Position numbers and translations under genes: made by a program
Assembly: GCF_965229315.1 (NCBI RefSeq)
Contig: NZ_CBDDJA010000001.1
Coordinates: forward strand, 620,001 to 684,000
DNA length: 64,000 nt
Source: Pelomonas sp965229315
GTDB taxonomy: Bacteria; Pseudomonadota; Gammaproteobacteria; Burkholderiales; Burkholderiaceae_C
Direction: 5' to 3'
Notes under the pieces: generated by a model
Databases searched by the model: none
Seen by the model: only the letters and a program-made list of their open reading frames with translations
What the model was told of the DNA's origin: nothing
Shown: piece by piece, positions 1-7,813 of the stretch
Layout of the letters: each line of letters begins with the position of its first letter
How positions within the stretch are numbered: position 1 is the first letter of the stretch

Positions 1-52
1 CTGCGCTAGAACGCATGGGGCTGGCGGCTGTCACAAGCTTCCGAACCCAAGC

Positions 53-763
53 ATGCGCATCACGCCCCTCAAGCTCGAGAGCCCAGAGTCGATTCCCGCT
101 CCGCTACGTGACGCCCTCCAGGCCTACGGCGGCCTGATGCGCGGAACTCGAGACACCGAAAGCCTGATACGTGGCGGCCCACTTGGCTCCATCGCAGACG
201 CGCTGGCTGGCCACCTGCGCGGGCAGCGCATCCACGCCTACCACTGCACCAGAGAGCCAGAGCCAGGCTACTTCAAGCGCCATGGGCTACGTGCAACAAA
301 TCTGACAGCACATCAGGACGAGTTCCTGCGGACGATGGGACACCACTTCACGCCCGAGGAGCGGTCATACATGCAGACGCGATGGGCAGAGTACTTTCGC
401 GCCGGCCAGGTTCAGTCACGGGAGGGAAAGGTCTGGTCATGCCTCACACGCAAGCTCACCACCTCGCGCGGAACTGAATGGTTCTTCAAGGCCTACGGCG
501 GCGAGGCCATACACATGCCACTGGAAGAAGACTCCTCCGCGTTGGCGAAGCTGAAGACGCTGGGGAAGCCCGTCGTCGTGGAAGTAGCACTGCGAGGCAC
601 CCAAATTCGCACCTACTGCGACATGGCTTGGTGTGCTCTCAACTATCTCCACCGTCGCATCAATCCGGACGCGTTCGAGATGGAGTCAGAGGCCTGCTTA
701 GACGCAAGCGTCCCGCCGAGCGACGTCCTCGACGTTGTGCCCCTTCAACATTTCAAGGTCTGA
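53..763 (+). CDS. Hypothetical protein, possibly ADP-ribosyltransferase-like
   Basis: A 236-residue protein that I do not recognise. Residues about 60-82 read IHAYHCTREPEPGYFKRHGL, a pattern like the NAD-binding start of some ADP-ribosyltransferase-fold proteins (H-x-T-R followed by a Gly-Leu). A later YGGEAI segment near residue 148 could supply a catalytic glutamate. This is a shape-of-motif inference only. There is no signal peptide or membrane segment. It lies 128 bp upstream of a TIR gene on the same strand, and its base composition is visibly less GC-rich than the genes after 2.9 kb. No convincing Shine-Dalgarno precedes the ATG, so the start is uncertain. It could equally be an unrelated accessory gene. 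Confidence 0.6.
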   Translation: MRITPLKLESPESIPAPLRDALQAYGGLMRGTRDTESLIRGGPLGSIADALAGHLRGQRIHAYHCTREPEPGYFKRHGLRATNLTAHQDEFLRTMGHHFTPEERSYMQTRWAEYFRAGQVQSREGKVWSCLTRKLTTSRGTEWFFKAYGGEAIHMPLEEDSSALAKLKTLGKPVVVEVALRGTQIRTYCDMAWCALNYLHRRINPDAFEMESEACLDASVPPSDVLDVVPLQHFKV

Positions 764-891
764 CCGCGCACGCGTTTGCAGCGCCAAGAGCCGCCTGGCG
801 GCCATGGCTGGCTCCAGCGCCTGTGGACAACTGCCTGTTGCGGGCAGAGGCCTACGCGAGAATCGAGTCCACAAAGACTTGAAGGTAGGAA

Positions 892-1848
892 ATGGCCAGC
901 GTTTTCTTCTCGTACAGCCACAAAGACGAAGGTCTGCGGGACCAGCTTGAGACCCACCTGGCCATGCTGAAGAACCAGGGCCTGATTGACGCCTGGTATG
1001 ACCGCAGAATCGTTGCCGGCAGCGACGTTGACGACAGCATCTTCGAGAAGCTCGAAACCGCGGACATCATCCTGCTGCTTGTCAGCTCGGACTTCCTCAG
1101 CTCCACGTACTGCTACTCGCGGGAGATGCAGCGGGCGATGGAGCGACACGACGCCAAAGAGGCGCGCGTCATCCCGGTCATCCTGCGCCACTGTGACTGG
1201 CACGTTGCACCGTTCGGCAAGCTCATGGCCGCGCCACGTGACGGCAAGCCAGTGACCTCGTGGCCCGACCGCGACGAAGCGCTGGCAGACGTCGCCAAGC
1301 AAATTCGCAAGGCGGTCGAAGCCGCTGGCGCCAGCGGGCCGGCCTCCGGAGCCGCCGCCGCTCCGGTCGCCCAACGCACAGCGGCGCCCAGTCCCGCCGC
1401 CTCCCTGCCCCGGTCGAGCAACCTGCGCCTGAAGAAGGAGTTCACCGAGCAGGACCGCGACGAGTTTCTCCGCTCGACCTTCGAGTACGTCTGCAAGTTC
1501 TTCGACGGGTCAGTTCAAGCTGTGGGTGAACGCAACCCTGACATCAAGGGTCACTTCGAACGCGTCGACTCAAGGCGCATGTCGGCGGTGCTGTACCGGG
1601 GCGGCAAGAAGATTGCCGAGTGCTCCGTGCGTGTGGACGGCTTCAGCCGCGACAACGGCATCGCGTTCTCGCACGGTGCCTCGGCCCAGCACGGCTCATT
1701 CAACGAACTGCTGAACGTGCATACGGACGAGCAGTCGCTCTTCTTGACGACTATGGGGATGTCATTTGGCGGTGGCCGCGAGAAGCGGTTGTCGCCTGAG
1801 GGTGCGGCCGAGTTCCTTTGGGAGCTCTTCATCAAGAACGCCCAGTAG
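892..1848 (+). CDS. TIR-domain protein with unknown C-terminal domain
   Basis: A 318-residue cytosolic protein. Residues 1-140 form a TIR domain: it opens with VFFSYSHKDE, has hydrophobic strands around 58-66, and carries STYCYSRE at 71-78. There Glu78 occupies the position of the catalytic glutamate of TIR NAD hydrolases. A low-complexity Ala/Pro/Ser linker (about 145-185) leads to a C-terminal domain (190-318) that I cannot name and that may sense a trigger or oligomerise. In bacteria TIR proteins with an extra domain often act in anti-phage defence by depleting NAD. That role is inferred here from domain type and from the accessory neighbourhood. The start is the ATG preceded by a GAAGGTAGG-like ribosome site. 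Confidence 0.85.
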   Translation: MASVFFSYSHKDEGLRDQLETHLAMLKNQGLIDAWYDRRIVAGSDVDDSIFEKLETADIILLLVSSDFLSSTYCYSREMQRAMERHDAKEARVIPVILRHCDWHVAPFGKLMAAPRDGKPVTSWPDRDEALADVAKQIRKAVEAAGASGPASGAAAAPVAQRTAAPSPAASLPRSSNLRLKKEFTEQDRDEFLRSTFEYVCKFFDGSVQAVGERNPDIKGHFERVDSRRMSAVLYRGGKKIAECSVRVDGFSRDNGIAFSHGASAQHGSFNELLNVHTDEQSLFLTTMGMSFGGGREKRLSPEGAAEFLWELFIKNAQ

Positions 1849-1867
1849 CCCGTCGCCACCAAGGTCC

Positions 1868-2179
1868 ATGCCCAAGTCCGCACCGCCACGCGACGACTTC
1901 AAGCGAGACGTCATCGAGACCCTCTACCGGCAGGTGTCGGGTGTCTGCTCGAACCCTGACTGCATGGTCGTGACAACGGGACCGGTGCTCACGCTCGCGC
2001 CGGAGAAGAGTTCGAACATCGGCGTTGCAGCGCACATCACAGCGGCTGCCAAAGGCGGACCGCGCTACGACCCGGCGATGAGCAGCGCCGAGCGAAAGAG
2101 CGCATCCAACGGCATCTGGGTGTGCCACAACCCTGCGCTCAAAGCGAAGAACGAAGTACGACGAAAGGGACGTGCTTGA
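1868..2179 (+). pseudogene. HNH-type protein, 3' truncated
   Basis: A 103-residue frame starting 19 bp after the TIR gene. The segment GVCSNPDC, then IGVAAHITAAAKGGPRYDPA, then NGIWVCHN matches the core of a common HNH/zinc-finger family often found beside restriction or defence genes. In the family the last motif continues as C-x-x-C and a further helical tail. Here it reads CHNPALK, loses the second cysteine, and stops 19 residues later. The change of reading frame around 2130-2160, where a transposase-like module begins in another frame, suggests that the 3' part was replaced by a recombination or frameshift. I call it a probable broken gene, though a short expressed product cannot be excluded. 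Confidence 0.6.
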
Positions 2180-2639
2180 TGGCATCCTTGCCAAGCTCTG
2201 TACGGGCATCCCGTGGCGCGACGTAGCCTATAAGGTCGGCACCTTCTCCACCGCCCTCCGCCAGCTCGCGTCCTGGCGCCGGAGCGGAAAGTGGGACACC
2301 GTCGTGCGCGTCATATTGGCCCGGAACACGGATATCAGCGACCTGGGACCCCGTGCAGTTTTTTCCCACGACGACGCGATTTCGAGCTACCAGCCTCTGT
2401 CCGATGAGGAGTGGGACGGCCTTCGCGAGCTTGGACTCAGCCATCACAAAAATAGAAAGTACGACCTGCGCGAGTCAGTCGACGTCATCCTGCAGCGAGA
2501 GCTCGCCGGGCAGCCCTGGAACCACCGCTGGTACGGGACACCACTAGAGAAGGCCGCGTACCAGCTCGCATACAGCTGGCGAAGCACCGGTAGGCTAGTT
2601 CAAATCGTTGAAGCCGTACGAAGGATGCGCGAGGCTTAG
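2172..2639 (+). CDS. Protein with two tandem transposase-like DNA-binding modules
   Basis: A 155-residue protein with a GTG start. Residues 1-48 (ILAKLCTGIPWRDVAYKVG, then QLASWRRSGKW) look like the N-terminal DUF4096-type helix-turn-helix of IS5-family transposases, whose usual form is ILxxLxTGxPWRDLPxxxG. A linker carrying LSDEEWDGLRELGL, itself typical of the very start of those transposases, leads to a second copy at about 100-150 with the same spacing (ILQRELAGQPW, QLAYSWRSTGR). No DDE catalytic domain follows. The family-like sequence continues upstream of the GTG in the same frame (KYDERD), so the 5' end is probably truncated. It may be a remnant or a domesticated DNA-binding protein. 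Confidence 0.55.
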   Translation: MLDGILAKLCTGIPWRDVAYKVGTFSTALRQLASWRRSGKWDTVVRVILARNTDISDLGPRAVFSHDDAISSYQPLSDEEWDGLRELGLSHHKNRKYDLRESVDVILQRELAGQPWNHRWYGTPLEKAAYQLAYSWRSTGRLVQIVEAVRRMREA

Positions 2640-2672
2640 AAGGCGCGCTGACGGCGGCCGGCAAGGCACGTG

Positions 2673-2768
2673 GCGCAGAACTATTTGTCGCTCGCGTAAG
2701 CTGCAGCGCAGAACTATTTGTCTGGCCGTCAGGCACGGTTAACTTCACGCAGCGCAGAACCCTTTGTC
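2673..2768 (+). repeat. Three direct copies of a 17-bp repeat, possible transposon end
   Basis: GCGCAGAACTATTTGTC occurs at 2673-2689 and 2706-2722, and once more with two changes (CCC for CTA) at 2752-2768. Copy starts are 33 and 46 bp apart and the spacers are unrelated. The rest of the 298-bp gap between 2640 and 2937 holds no gene that I can see. Read on the other strand the repeat starts GACAAA. A TGT trinucleotide lies 19 bp outside the last copy (complement of 2787-2789). Arrays of this kind are typical of TnsB/TniA-type transposase binding sites near a transposon end. The identification is inferred from layout only. Confidence 0.6.
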
Positions 2769-2937
2769 GGCGCAGTTTTCTAAGTTACAAGGTTCTCTAG
2801 GGAAATCAATAACTTAGCGAACCCATCAGCTCAGCACTTAAATGTCTCCCGGCAAGGCGGGCGCAAGCCCGCGGACAGCGCCCGTCACGGTCCTGAGACA
2901 TCGGCCCCCTAGGCTGCGCGGTTGCTTGCGAATCGCC

Positions 2938-4665
2938 ATGTCAGACCGCCGTTTCTTCACCCGCTCCACCGTCGAGGCCGGCGTCAATCGCTGGGACTGG
3001 GCCTTGCTGCCGCTCGTGCTGGCCGTGCTGGTGCTGCTCGCGATGGCCGCGACGCAGATGGCCCGGCCCTTCCACGTCGGCGAGGCGCTGCCGCTGACGC
3101 TGGACCCGGCCTGGCTGCCCTACTACCTGCTGCGCACCACGCTGCGCATGTTCATCGCGCTGGCCGCGTCGGTGGTGTTCGCCTGCGTGTTCGCCGTGCT
3201 GGCGGCCAAGGTGCGGGCGGCCGAGAAGGTGCTGGTGCCGCTGCTGGACATCCTGCAGTCCATCCCCATCCTCGGCTTCCAGGCCATCGCCGTGGCGCCC
3301 TTCATCGCGCTGTTCCAGGGCAACCTGCTGGGCGTGGAGATGGCGGCGCTGTTCGCGATCTTCACGTCGCAGGCCTGGAACATGGCCTTCAGCCTGTACC
3401 AGTCGCTGCGCACGGTGCCGGGCGAGCTGCAGGAGGCGGCGCGCATCTTCCAGCTGTCGGGCTGGCAGAAGTTCTGGCGGCTGGAGCTGCCGTTCGCGAT
3501 GCCCAACCTGCTGTGGAACATGATGATGAGCATGTCCGGCGGCTGGTTCTTCGTCGTCGCGTCGGAAGCCATCTCGGTGGCCGGCCAGGACATCAAGCTG
3601 CCGGGCGTGGGCTCCTACATCGCCGTGGCCATCGAGGCGCGCGACCTGGGCGCCATCGGCTGGGCCATCCTGGGCATGCTGATCGGCATCCTGCTGTACG
3701 ACCAGCTGTTCTTCCGCCCGCTGCTGGCCTGGGCCGACAAGTTCCGCTTCGAGGGCGCCAGCAGCGAGCAGGCGCCGCAGTCGTGGCTGCTGACCTGGCT
3801 GCGCCGCACCGAGCTGCTGCAAAAGCTCGGCGCCTGGCCCGCCCGCTGGATCACGGCCAGCTTCGCGCCGTTGAAGAAGACCTACGACGGCCGCTCCATC
3901 CGCGCCAAGCCGCAGCCGCCCAACCCGCTGTGGGCGCGTGCGTGGGACGCGCTGATCGCCGCGCTGGTGCTGTTCGCCGTCTGGCGGCTGGTGAGCTTCA
4001 TCCACACCGAAGTCGGCTGGGGCGAGGCGGCGCACGTATTCAAGCTGGGCTTTTACACGCTGGCGCGCGTGCTGGTGCTGATCGCCGTGGCGTCGCTGAT
4101 CTGGGTGCCCATCGGCGTGTGGATAGGCCTGAACCCGCGCATCGCCGGGCGCACGCAGGCGGTGGCGCAGTTCCTCGCGGCCTTCCCGTCCAACCTGGTG
4201 TTCCCGGTGGCCGTGGTGGGCATCGTCAAGGGCGGGCTGAACCCGGACGTGTGGCTGTCGCCGCTCATCATCCTGGGCACGCAGTGGTACATCCTCTTCA
4301 ACGTGGTGGCCGGTGCGTCCACCATCCCGACCGAGCTGCGCCTGGCCGCGCGCAACCTGGGCCTGAAGGGCTGGCTGGCCTGGCGGCGCTACCTGCTGCC
4401 GGCCATCTTCCCGAGCTTCGTCACCGGCGCCATCACCGCCAGCGGCGGCTCCTGGAACGCCAGCATCGTGGCCGAATACGTGACCTGGGGCGACACCAAG
4501 GTGCAGGCCGCGGGCCTGGGCAGCTACATCCAGCAGATGACCACGGCCGGCGACTTTCCGCGCATCGCCCTGGGCATCGGCGTCATGTGCGTGTTCGTCA
4601 TGGCGATGAACCACTGGGTGTGGCGGCGCCTGTACCGCATCGCCGAAGAGAGGATGCATTTCTAG
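2938..4665 (+). CDS. ABC transporter permease with two fused permease domains
   Basis: A 575-residue inner-membrane protein of the NitT/TauT (nitrate, sulfonate, taurine) importer class, made of two binding-protein-dependent permease domains in one chain. Each half carries an EAA loop for ATPase contact: ELQEAARIFQLSGWQKFW about residues 160-180 and ELRLAARNLGLKGWLAWR in the second half, both followed by an LP pair. I chose the ATG at 2938 (MSDRRFF) because the in-frame ATG 96 bp earlier would add a proline/arginine-rich tail unlike the family. The ATPase gene follows 123 bp downstream. No periplasmic binding protein is visible, so the substrate cannot be assigned. Confidence 0.88.
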   Translation: MSDRRFFTRSTVEAGVNRWDWALLPLVLAVLVLLAMAATQMARPFHVGEALPLTLDPAWLPYYLLRTTLRMFIALAASVVFACVFAVLAAKVRAAEKVLVPLLDILQSIPILGFQAIAVAPFIALFQGNLLGVEMAALFAIFTSQAWNMAFSLYQSLRTVPGELQEAARIFQLSGWQKFWRLELPFAMPNLLWNMMMSMSGGWFFVVASEAISVAGQDIKLPGVGSYIAVAIEARDLGAIGWAILGMLIGILLYDQLFFRPLLAWADKFRFEGASSEQAPQSWLLTWLRRTELLQKLGAWPARWITASFAPLKKTYDGRSIRAKPQPPNPLWARAWDALIAALVLFAVWRLVSFIHTEVGWGEAAHVFKLGFYTLARVLVLIAVASLIWVPIGVWIGLNPRIAGRTQAVAQFLAAFPSNLVFPVAVVGIVKGGLNPDVWLSPLIILGTQWYILFNVVAGASTIPTELRLAARNLGLKGWLAWRRYLLPAIFPSFVTGAITASGGSWNASIVAEYVTWGDTKVQAAGLGSYIQQMTTAGDFPRIALGIGVMCVFVMAMNHWVWRRLYRIAEERMHF

Positions 4666-4675
4666 ACCACCCCTA

Positions 4676-4732
4676 CCGGCTTCGCCGGCCCCTCAAGGGG
4701 CACTGCAAGCGGCCCGGCAAGCCGGTTCCGCT
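4676..4732. repeat. Cluster of three adjacent hairpins between permease and ATPase genes
   Basis: Between the permease stop and the ATPase start lie three inverted repeats in a row: CCGGC-TTC-GCCGG (4676-4688), GCCCCT-CA-AGGGGC (4688-4701), and a nested one, AGCGG...CCGCT (4708-4732) enclosing CCGGC-AA-GCCGG. None is followed by a T-run, so a terminator is unlikely. The structure may stabilise or process the mRNA between the two genes, or be a REP-like intergenic repeat. Confidence 0.5.
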
Positions 4733-4788
4733 GCAGTCGCTGGGTCTTGACTCGATTTGCGCCACGACTGGATTGACTGGGAACTGAC

Positions 4789-6084
4789 ATGGAATCACTC
4801 ATCGAACTGAAGCATGTGGCGAAGGGCTTCAAGTCGGCCGACGGCAGCCTGCGCTCGGTGCTGGAGGGTGTGGACTTCCACCTGGCCAAGGGCGAGATCG
4901 TCGCGCTGCTGGGCCAGAGCGGCTCGGGCAAGAGCACGCTGCTGCGCATCATGGCCGGGCTCATCACCGCGGACACGGGCGACGTGCGCTACCGCGGCCA
5001 GCCGCTGTTCGGGCCGGCGCACGGCATCGCGATGGTGTTCCAGAGCTTTGCGCTGTTCCCGTGGCTGACCGTGCAGCAGAACGTCGAGCTGGGCCTGGAG
5101 GCCGCCGGCCTGCCCGCGGCCGAACGCGCGCAGCGGGCCGAGGCCGCCATCGAGCTGATCGGCCTGGCGGGCTTCGAGGGTGCGCTGCCGCGCGAGCTGT
5201 CGGGTGGCATGCGCCAGCGCGTGGGCATCGCCCGGGCGCTGGTCATGCAGCCGGCCGTGCTGCTGATGGACGAGGCCTTCTCGGCGCTGGACGTGCTGAC
5301 CGGCGAGCGGCTGCGCAACGAGATCCTGACGCTGTGGGACGGCGGCCAGATGCCCACGCAGGCCATGCTGGTCGTCTCGCACAACATCGAGGAGGCCGTC
5401 ATGATGGCCGACCGCGTGCTGATCTTCGCCAGCAACCCGGGCCGCGTGCGCGCCGAACTGCCCATCACGCTGGCGCGCCCGCGCCGTGCCGACAGCCCCG
5501 AGGTGCGGCTGCTCATCGACGAGGTCTACCGGCTGATGACCAGCGCGGCCCCGGTGGCCGGCGCCGCCGAGGAGGCCGCCAAGCCGCACCTGTCCGACCG
5601 CCTGCCCGAGGCCGACGTGGGCCGCATGGAAAGCCTGCTGGAGCTGCTGACGGACGAGCAGTTCGCGGGCCGCGCCGACCTGCCGCAGCTCGCCGAGGAG
5701 AGCGAACTCACCGACGAGGAGCTGCTGCCGCTGGCCGGCGCGCTGCACCGCCTGGGCCTGGCCCAGCTCAGCGGCGGCGACCTGTTCGTCACGCCGCTGG
5801 GCGAGCGCTACGTGACCGGCAGCCACGAGTTCCGCCGCGAGATCTTCGGCCAGCAGCTGCTGGCGCACGTGCCGCTGGCCGCGTTCATCCGCCACAGCCT
5901 GGAGCAGGAGGCCGACGGCGAGTTGAAGGAAGAGCCCTTCCTGAAGCTGCTGATGGACAGCATGGACGCCGCGGAGGCCGAACGCGTGCTGCGCGTGGCC
6001 ATCGAGTGGGCGCGCTATGGCGAGGTGTTCGAGTACGACTACCACACGGGCCTGATCCACCTGCCCGAATCGGACGGCGGCTGA
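4789..6084 (+). CDS. ABC transporter ATPase with C-terminal AAA-associated domain
   Basis: A 431-residue cytosolic ATPase. Residues 1-250 are a NitT/TauT-type nucleotide-binding domain: Walker A GQSGSGKS about 43-50, Q-loop VFQSFALFPW, signature LSGGMRQR, and Walker B VLLMDEAFSALD. Residues from about 265 to the end form the extra domain found on the ATPase partner of double-permease systems of this class, with LPQLAEESELTDEELLPLAGAL and VTPLGERYV resembling a winged-helix. It presumably energises the permease encoded just upstream. The roughly 100-bp leader between the two genes contains the hairpin cluster, so relative expression may be set at the mRNA level. Confidence 0.9.
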   Translation: MESLIELKHVAKGFKSADGSLRSVLEGVDFHLAKGEIVALLGQSGSGKSTLLRIMAGLITADTGDVRYRGQPLFGPAHGIAMVFQSFALFPWLTVQQNVELGLEAAGLPAAERAQRAEAAIELIGLAGFEGALPRELSGGMRQRVGIARALVMQPAVLLMDEAFSALDVLTGERLRNEILTLWDGGQMPTQAMLVVSHNIEEAVMMADRVLIFASNPGRVRAELPITLARPRRADSPEVRLLIDEVYRLMTSAAPVAGAAEEAAKPHLSDRLPEADVGRMESLLELLTDEQFAGRADLPQLAEESELTDEELLPLAGALHRLGLAQLSGGDLFVTPLGERYVTGSHEFRREIFGQQLLAHVPLAAFIRHSLEQEADGELKEEPFLKLLMDSMDAAEAERVLRVAIEWARYGEVFEYDYHTGLIHLPESDGG

Positions 6085-6217
6085 GCGGCCCCGCCATTGC
6101 CGCACCCCCCGCATTCGCGGAGGGTCAGCCGGCGTTTTGCGGGTTCCCCGCGATGCCGCTGGCCAGGGCACTGGCAGACTCGGCCGTCGTTGTTGCTGTC
6201 GCCTCGAAAGGAATTCC

Positions 6218-6904
6218 ATGCGTGCCCTGTTGTCCGGCCTCACCTGCGCTGCGCTGATGGGCGCCTGCGCCGCCGCGTCCGCCGCCGTCGTCTACACCCC
6301 GCTCGCCACCCCGTTGACGACCGCGCCCAACCCCGGCGGCGGCAACAGCGACGGCACCGGCGTGTGGTTCAACCTGCTGACCGGCTACGCCGAGACGCGC
6401 GACTACTACTTCCCGAGCACGCTGTTCGCGGACGGCCAGTTCTTCCTGCTGCTGGACGCCTCGCAGCCCACACCCGAGGCGCTGATCTTCACGCAGGGCT
6501 TCTTCTCGCGCGGCAACGGCGTCATCTACGCCTCGGCCGGCAACCTGAACCCGGCCGCCTTCGGCGTGGGCGCCAGCATCGGCCCGGGCACCGGCTACCA
6601 GAGCCCCGGCGCCGGCTACGCCGACATCGGGCCGGCGTTCGGCAACTTCGCGCCGGGCCGCGGCTTCCTGGGCCTGACCATCCGCGACGCCAGCGGCGCC
6701 TCGGCCAGCGACGTGTTCTACGGCTTCGCCGACATCACGGTCGGCGCGGACTACGCCATCACGCTGAACGGCTTCGCCTACGAGAACGTGCGCGGCGCGG
6801 CCATCACCACCAGCTTCCTGTCGCCGGTGCCCGAGCCGGCCACCTTCGGCCTGATGGCGCTGGGCCTGGCGGGCCTGGGTGCGGCGGCGCGGCGCCGCCG
6901 CTGA
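6218..6904 (+). CDS. PEP-CTERM sorting domain protein
   Basis: A 228-residue exported protein. The start at 6218 gives a signal peptide (MRALLSGLTCAALMGACAAASA) and is preceded by GAAAGGAA. The body has no recognised domain and is rich in Gly, Phe, Tyr and Asn. The C-terminus is a textbook PEP-CTERM tail: VPEPATFGL, a hydrophobic helix, then a run of arginines. Such proteins are cut and anchored by an exosortase, usually in species that make exopolysaccharide or biofilm. No exosortase is in this window. It faces a second PEP-CTERM gene across a shared terminator, which suggests a local duplication or joint role. Confidence 0.9.
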   Translation: MRALLSGLTCAALMGACAAASAAVVYTPLATPLTTAPNPGGGNSDGTGVWFNLLTGYAETRDYYFPSTLFADGQFFLLLDASQPTPEALIFTQGFFSRGNGVIYASAGNLNPAAFGVGASIGPGTGYQSPGAGYADIGPAFGNFAPGRGFLGLTIRDASGASASDVFYGFADITVGADYAITLNGFAYENVRGAAITTSFLSPVPEPATFGLMALGLAGLGAAARRRR

Positions 6905-6924
6905 TCGCCACGCTCGTCAACGAA

Positions 6925-6948
6925 AGAAGGGGCCTCGCGGCCCCTTCT
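6925..6948. terminator. Shared terminator hairpin between convergent PEP-CTERM genes
   Basis: A perfect 10-bp stem, AGAAGGGGCC, with a TCGC loop and GGCCCCTTCT, sits 20 bp after the upstream gene and 27 bp before the stop of the convergent gene. T-runs are short on both sides (TTCTGCTGTT on plus, TTTCG on minus), so it is a plausible but not ideal bidirectional terminator. Confidence 0.7.
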
Positions 6949-6975
6949 GCTGTTGCGGTGTCGAACCCGGCGGGG

Positions 6976-7557
6976 TCAGTCGTTCAGCGCTACACGGCGG
7001 CGGCGGGCGAACGCGGCGAGGCCGGCAACGCCCAGGCCCATCAGGCCGAAGGTGGCGGGTTCCGGCACGGCGGCGATGGCGCCCGGGCCGCTGATGGTCG
7101 TGCTGAAGGCACCGAACTGGTCGTTGTCGTAGCCGGTCACGACGTAGGTGTAGCTGTTGCCCGCCACCAGGCTGAAGACCAGGCCGGAGGTGTTGGGGAA
7201 CACGGCGTCATCGCTGGCCGCGACGGCGTTGGTCAGCGCATCGGCGGGGTTGAACGTGCCGCTGTAGAGGATGACGAAGGTGTCGTAGTTGACGTCGTCG
7301 GACTGCGTCAGGAAGGTGTAGATGCCGCTCACGCCCACCGTGAATGTGAACGCGTGGTACGCCACGTCGGTGGCGTCGCCGCTCAGGCCGGACGGCACCT
7401 CCTGGAACGGGTAGTCGGCGTAGTCGATGTCCGGACGGTTGAAGGTCGGGCCGCCCGTGGTGTCGCCGGTGTAGGTGTAGAAGCCGGCGTGCGCGGACAT
7501 GGCCAGCGTGGACAGCGCGATGGCGGCCAGCGACGAAGACAGGGTGGAGAGCTGCAC
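6976..7557 (-). CDS. PEP-CTERM sorting domain protein
   Basis: A 193-residue exported protein. I chose the GTG at 7557 because a strong GGAGGAA lies 5 bp before it and the product then begins with a good signal peptide (VQLSTLSSSLAAIALSTLAMSAHA). Upstream in-frame ATGs would prefix an arginine-rich non-signal stretch. The body, with DTFVILYSGTF and GNSYTYVVTGY, resembles extracellular beta-sandwich modules. It ends in VPEPATFGLMGLGVAGLAAF and an arginine cluster, the exosortase signal. The tail is nearly identical to that of the convergent neighbour. The 256 bp upstream of the start hold no other gene and presumably its promoter. Confidence 0.88.
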   Translation of the reverse strand: MQLSTLSSSLAAIALSTLAMSAHAGFYTYTGDTTGGPTFNRPDIDYADYPFQEVPSGLSGDATDVAYHAFTFTVGVSGIYTFLTQSDDVNYDTFVILYSGTFNPADALTNAVAASDDAVFPNTSGLVFSLVAGNSYTYVVTGYDNDQFGAFSTTISGPGAIAAVPEPATFGLMGLGVAGLAAFARRRRVALND

Positions 7558-7813
7558 GGGATTTCCTCCGATGGTTGGACCCCGGCCAGCGATCAGCTTC
7601 TGGACAGGTGGGTTGCGGCGAATGTAGGCGGTGACGTGTGACAAGCGCATTAGGGGGATGCCCGGACCCTGGCGGCCCCGCACCCCTCATCCGCGGGGTG
7701 TCACCGCAGTTGGCGCGGCAGCCTGGCGCGCTACCGGCACACGCGCTGGGACAGCAGCACGAAGCGCTGCGGCCGGCGTCATCCCCTAACCGGACGGTTG
7801 AACGCTGCCGCGC

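Noticed and set aside
7564..7657. Upstream in-frame ATG starts for the minus-strand PEP-CTERM gene
   Set aside because: They give an arginine-rich leader with no signal peptide, whereas GTG 7557 has a near-ideal ribosome site and signal peptide.
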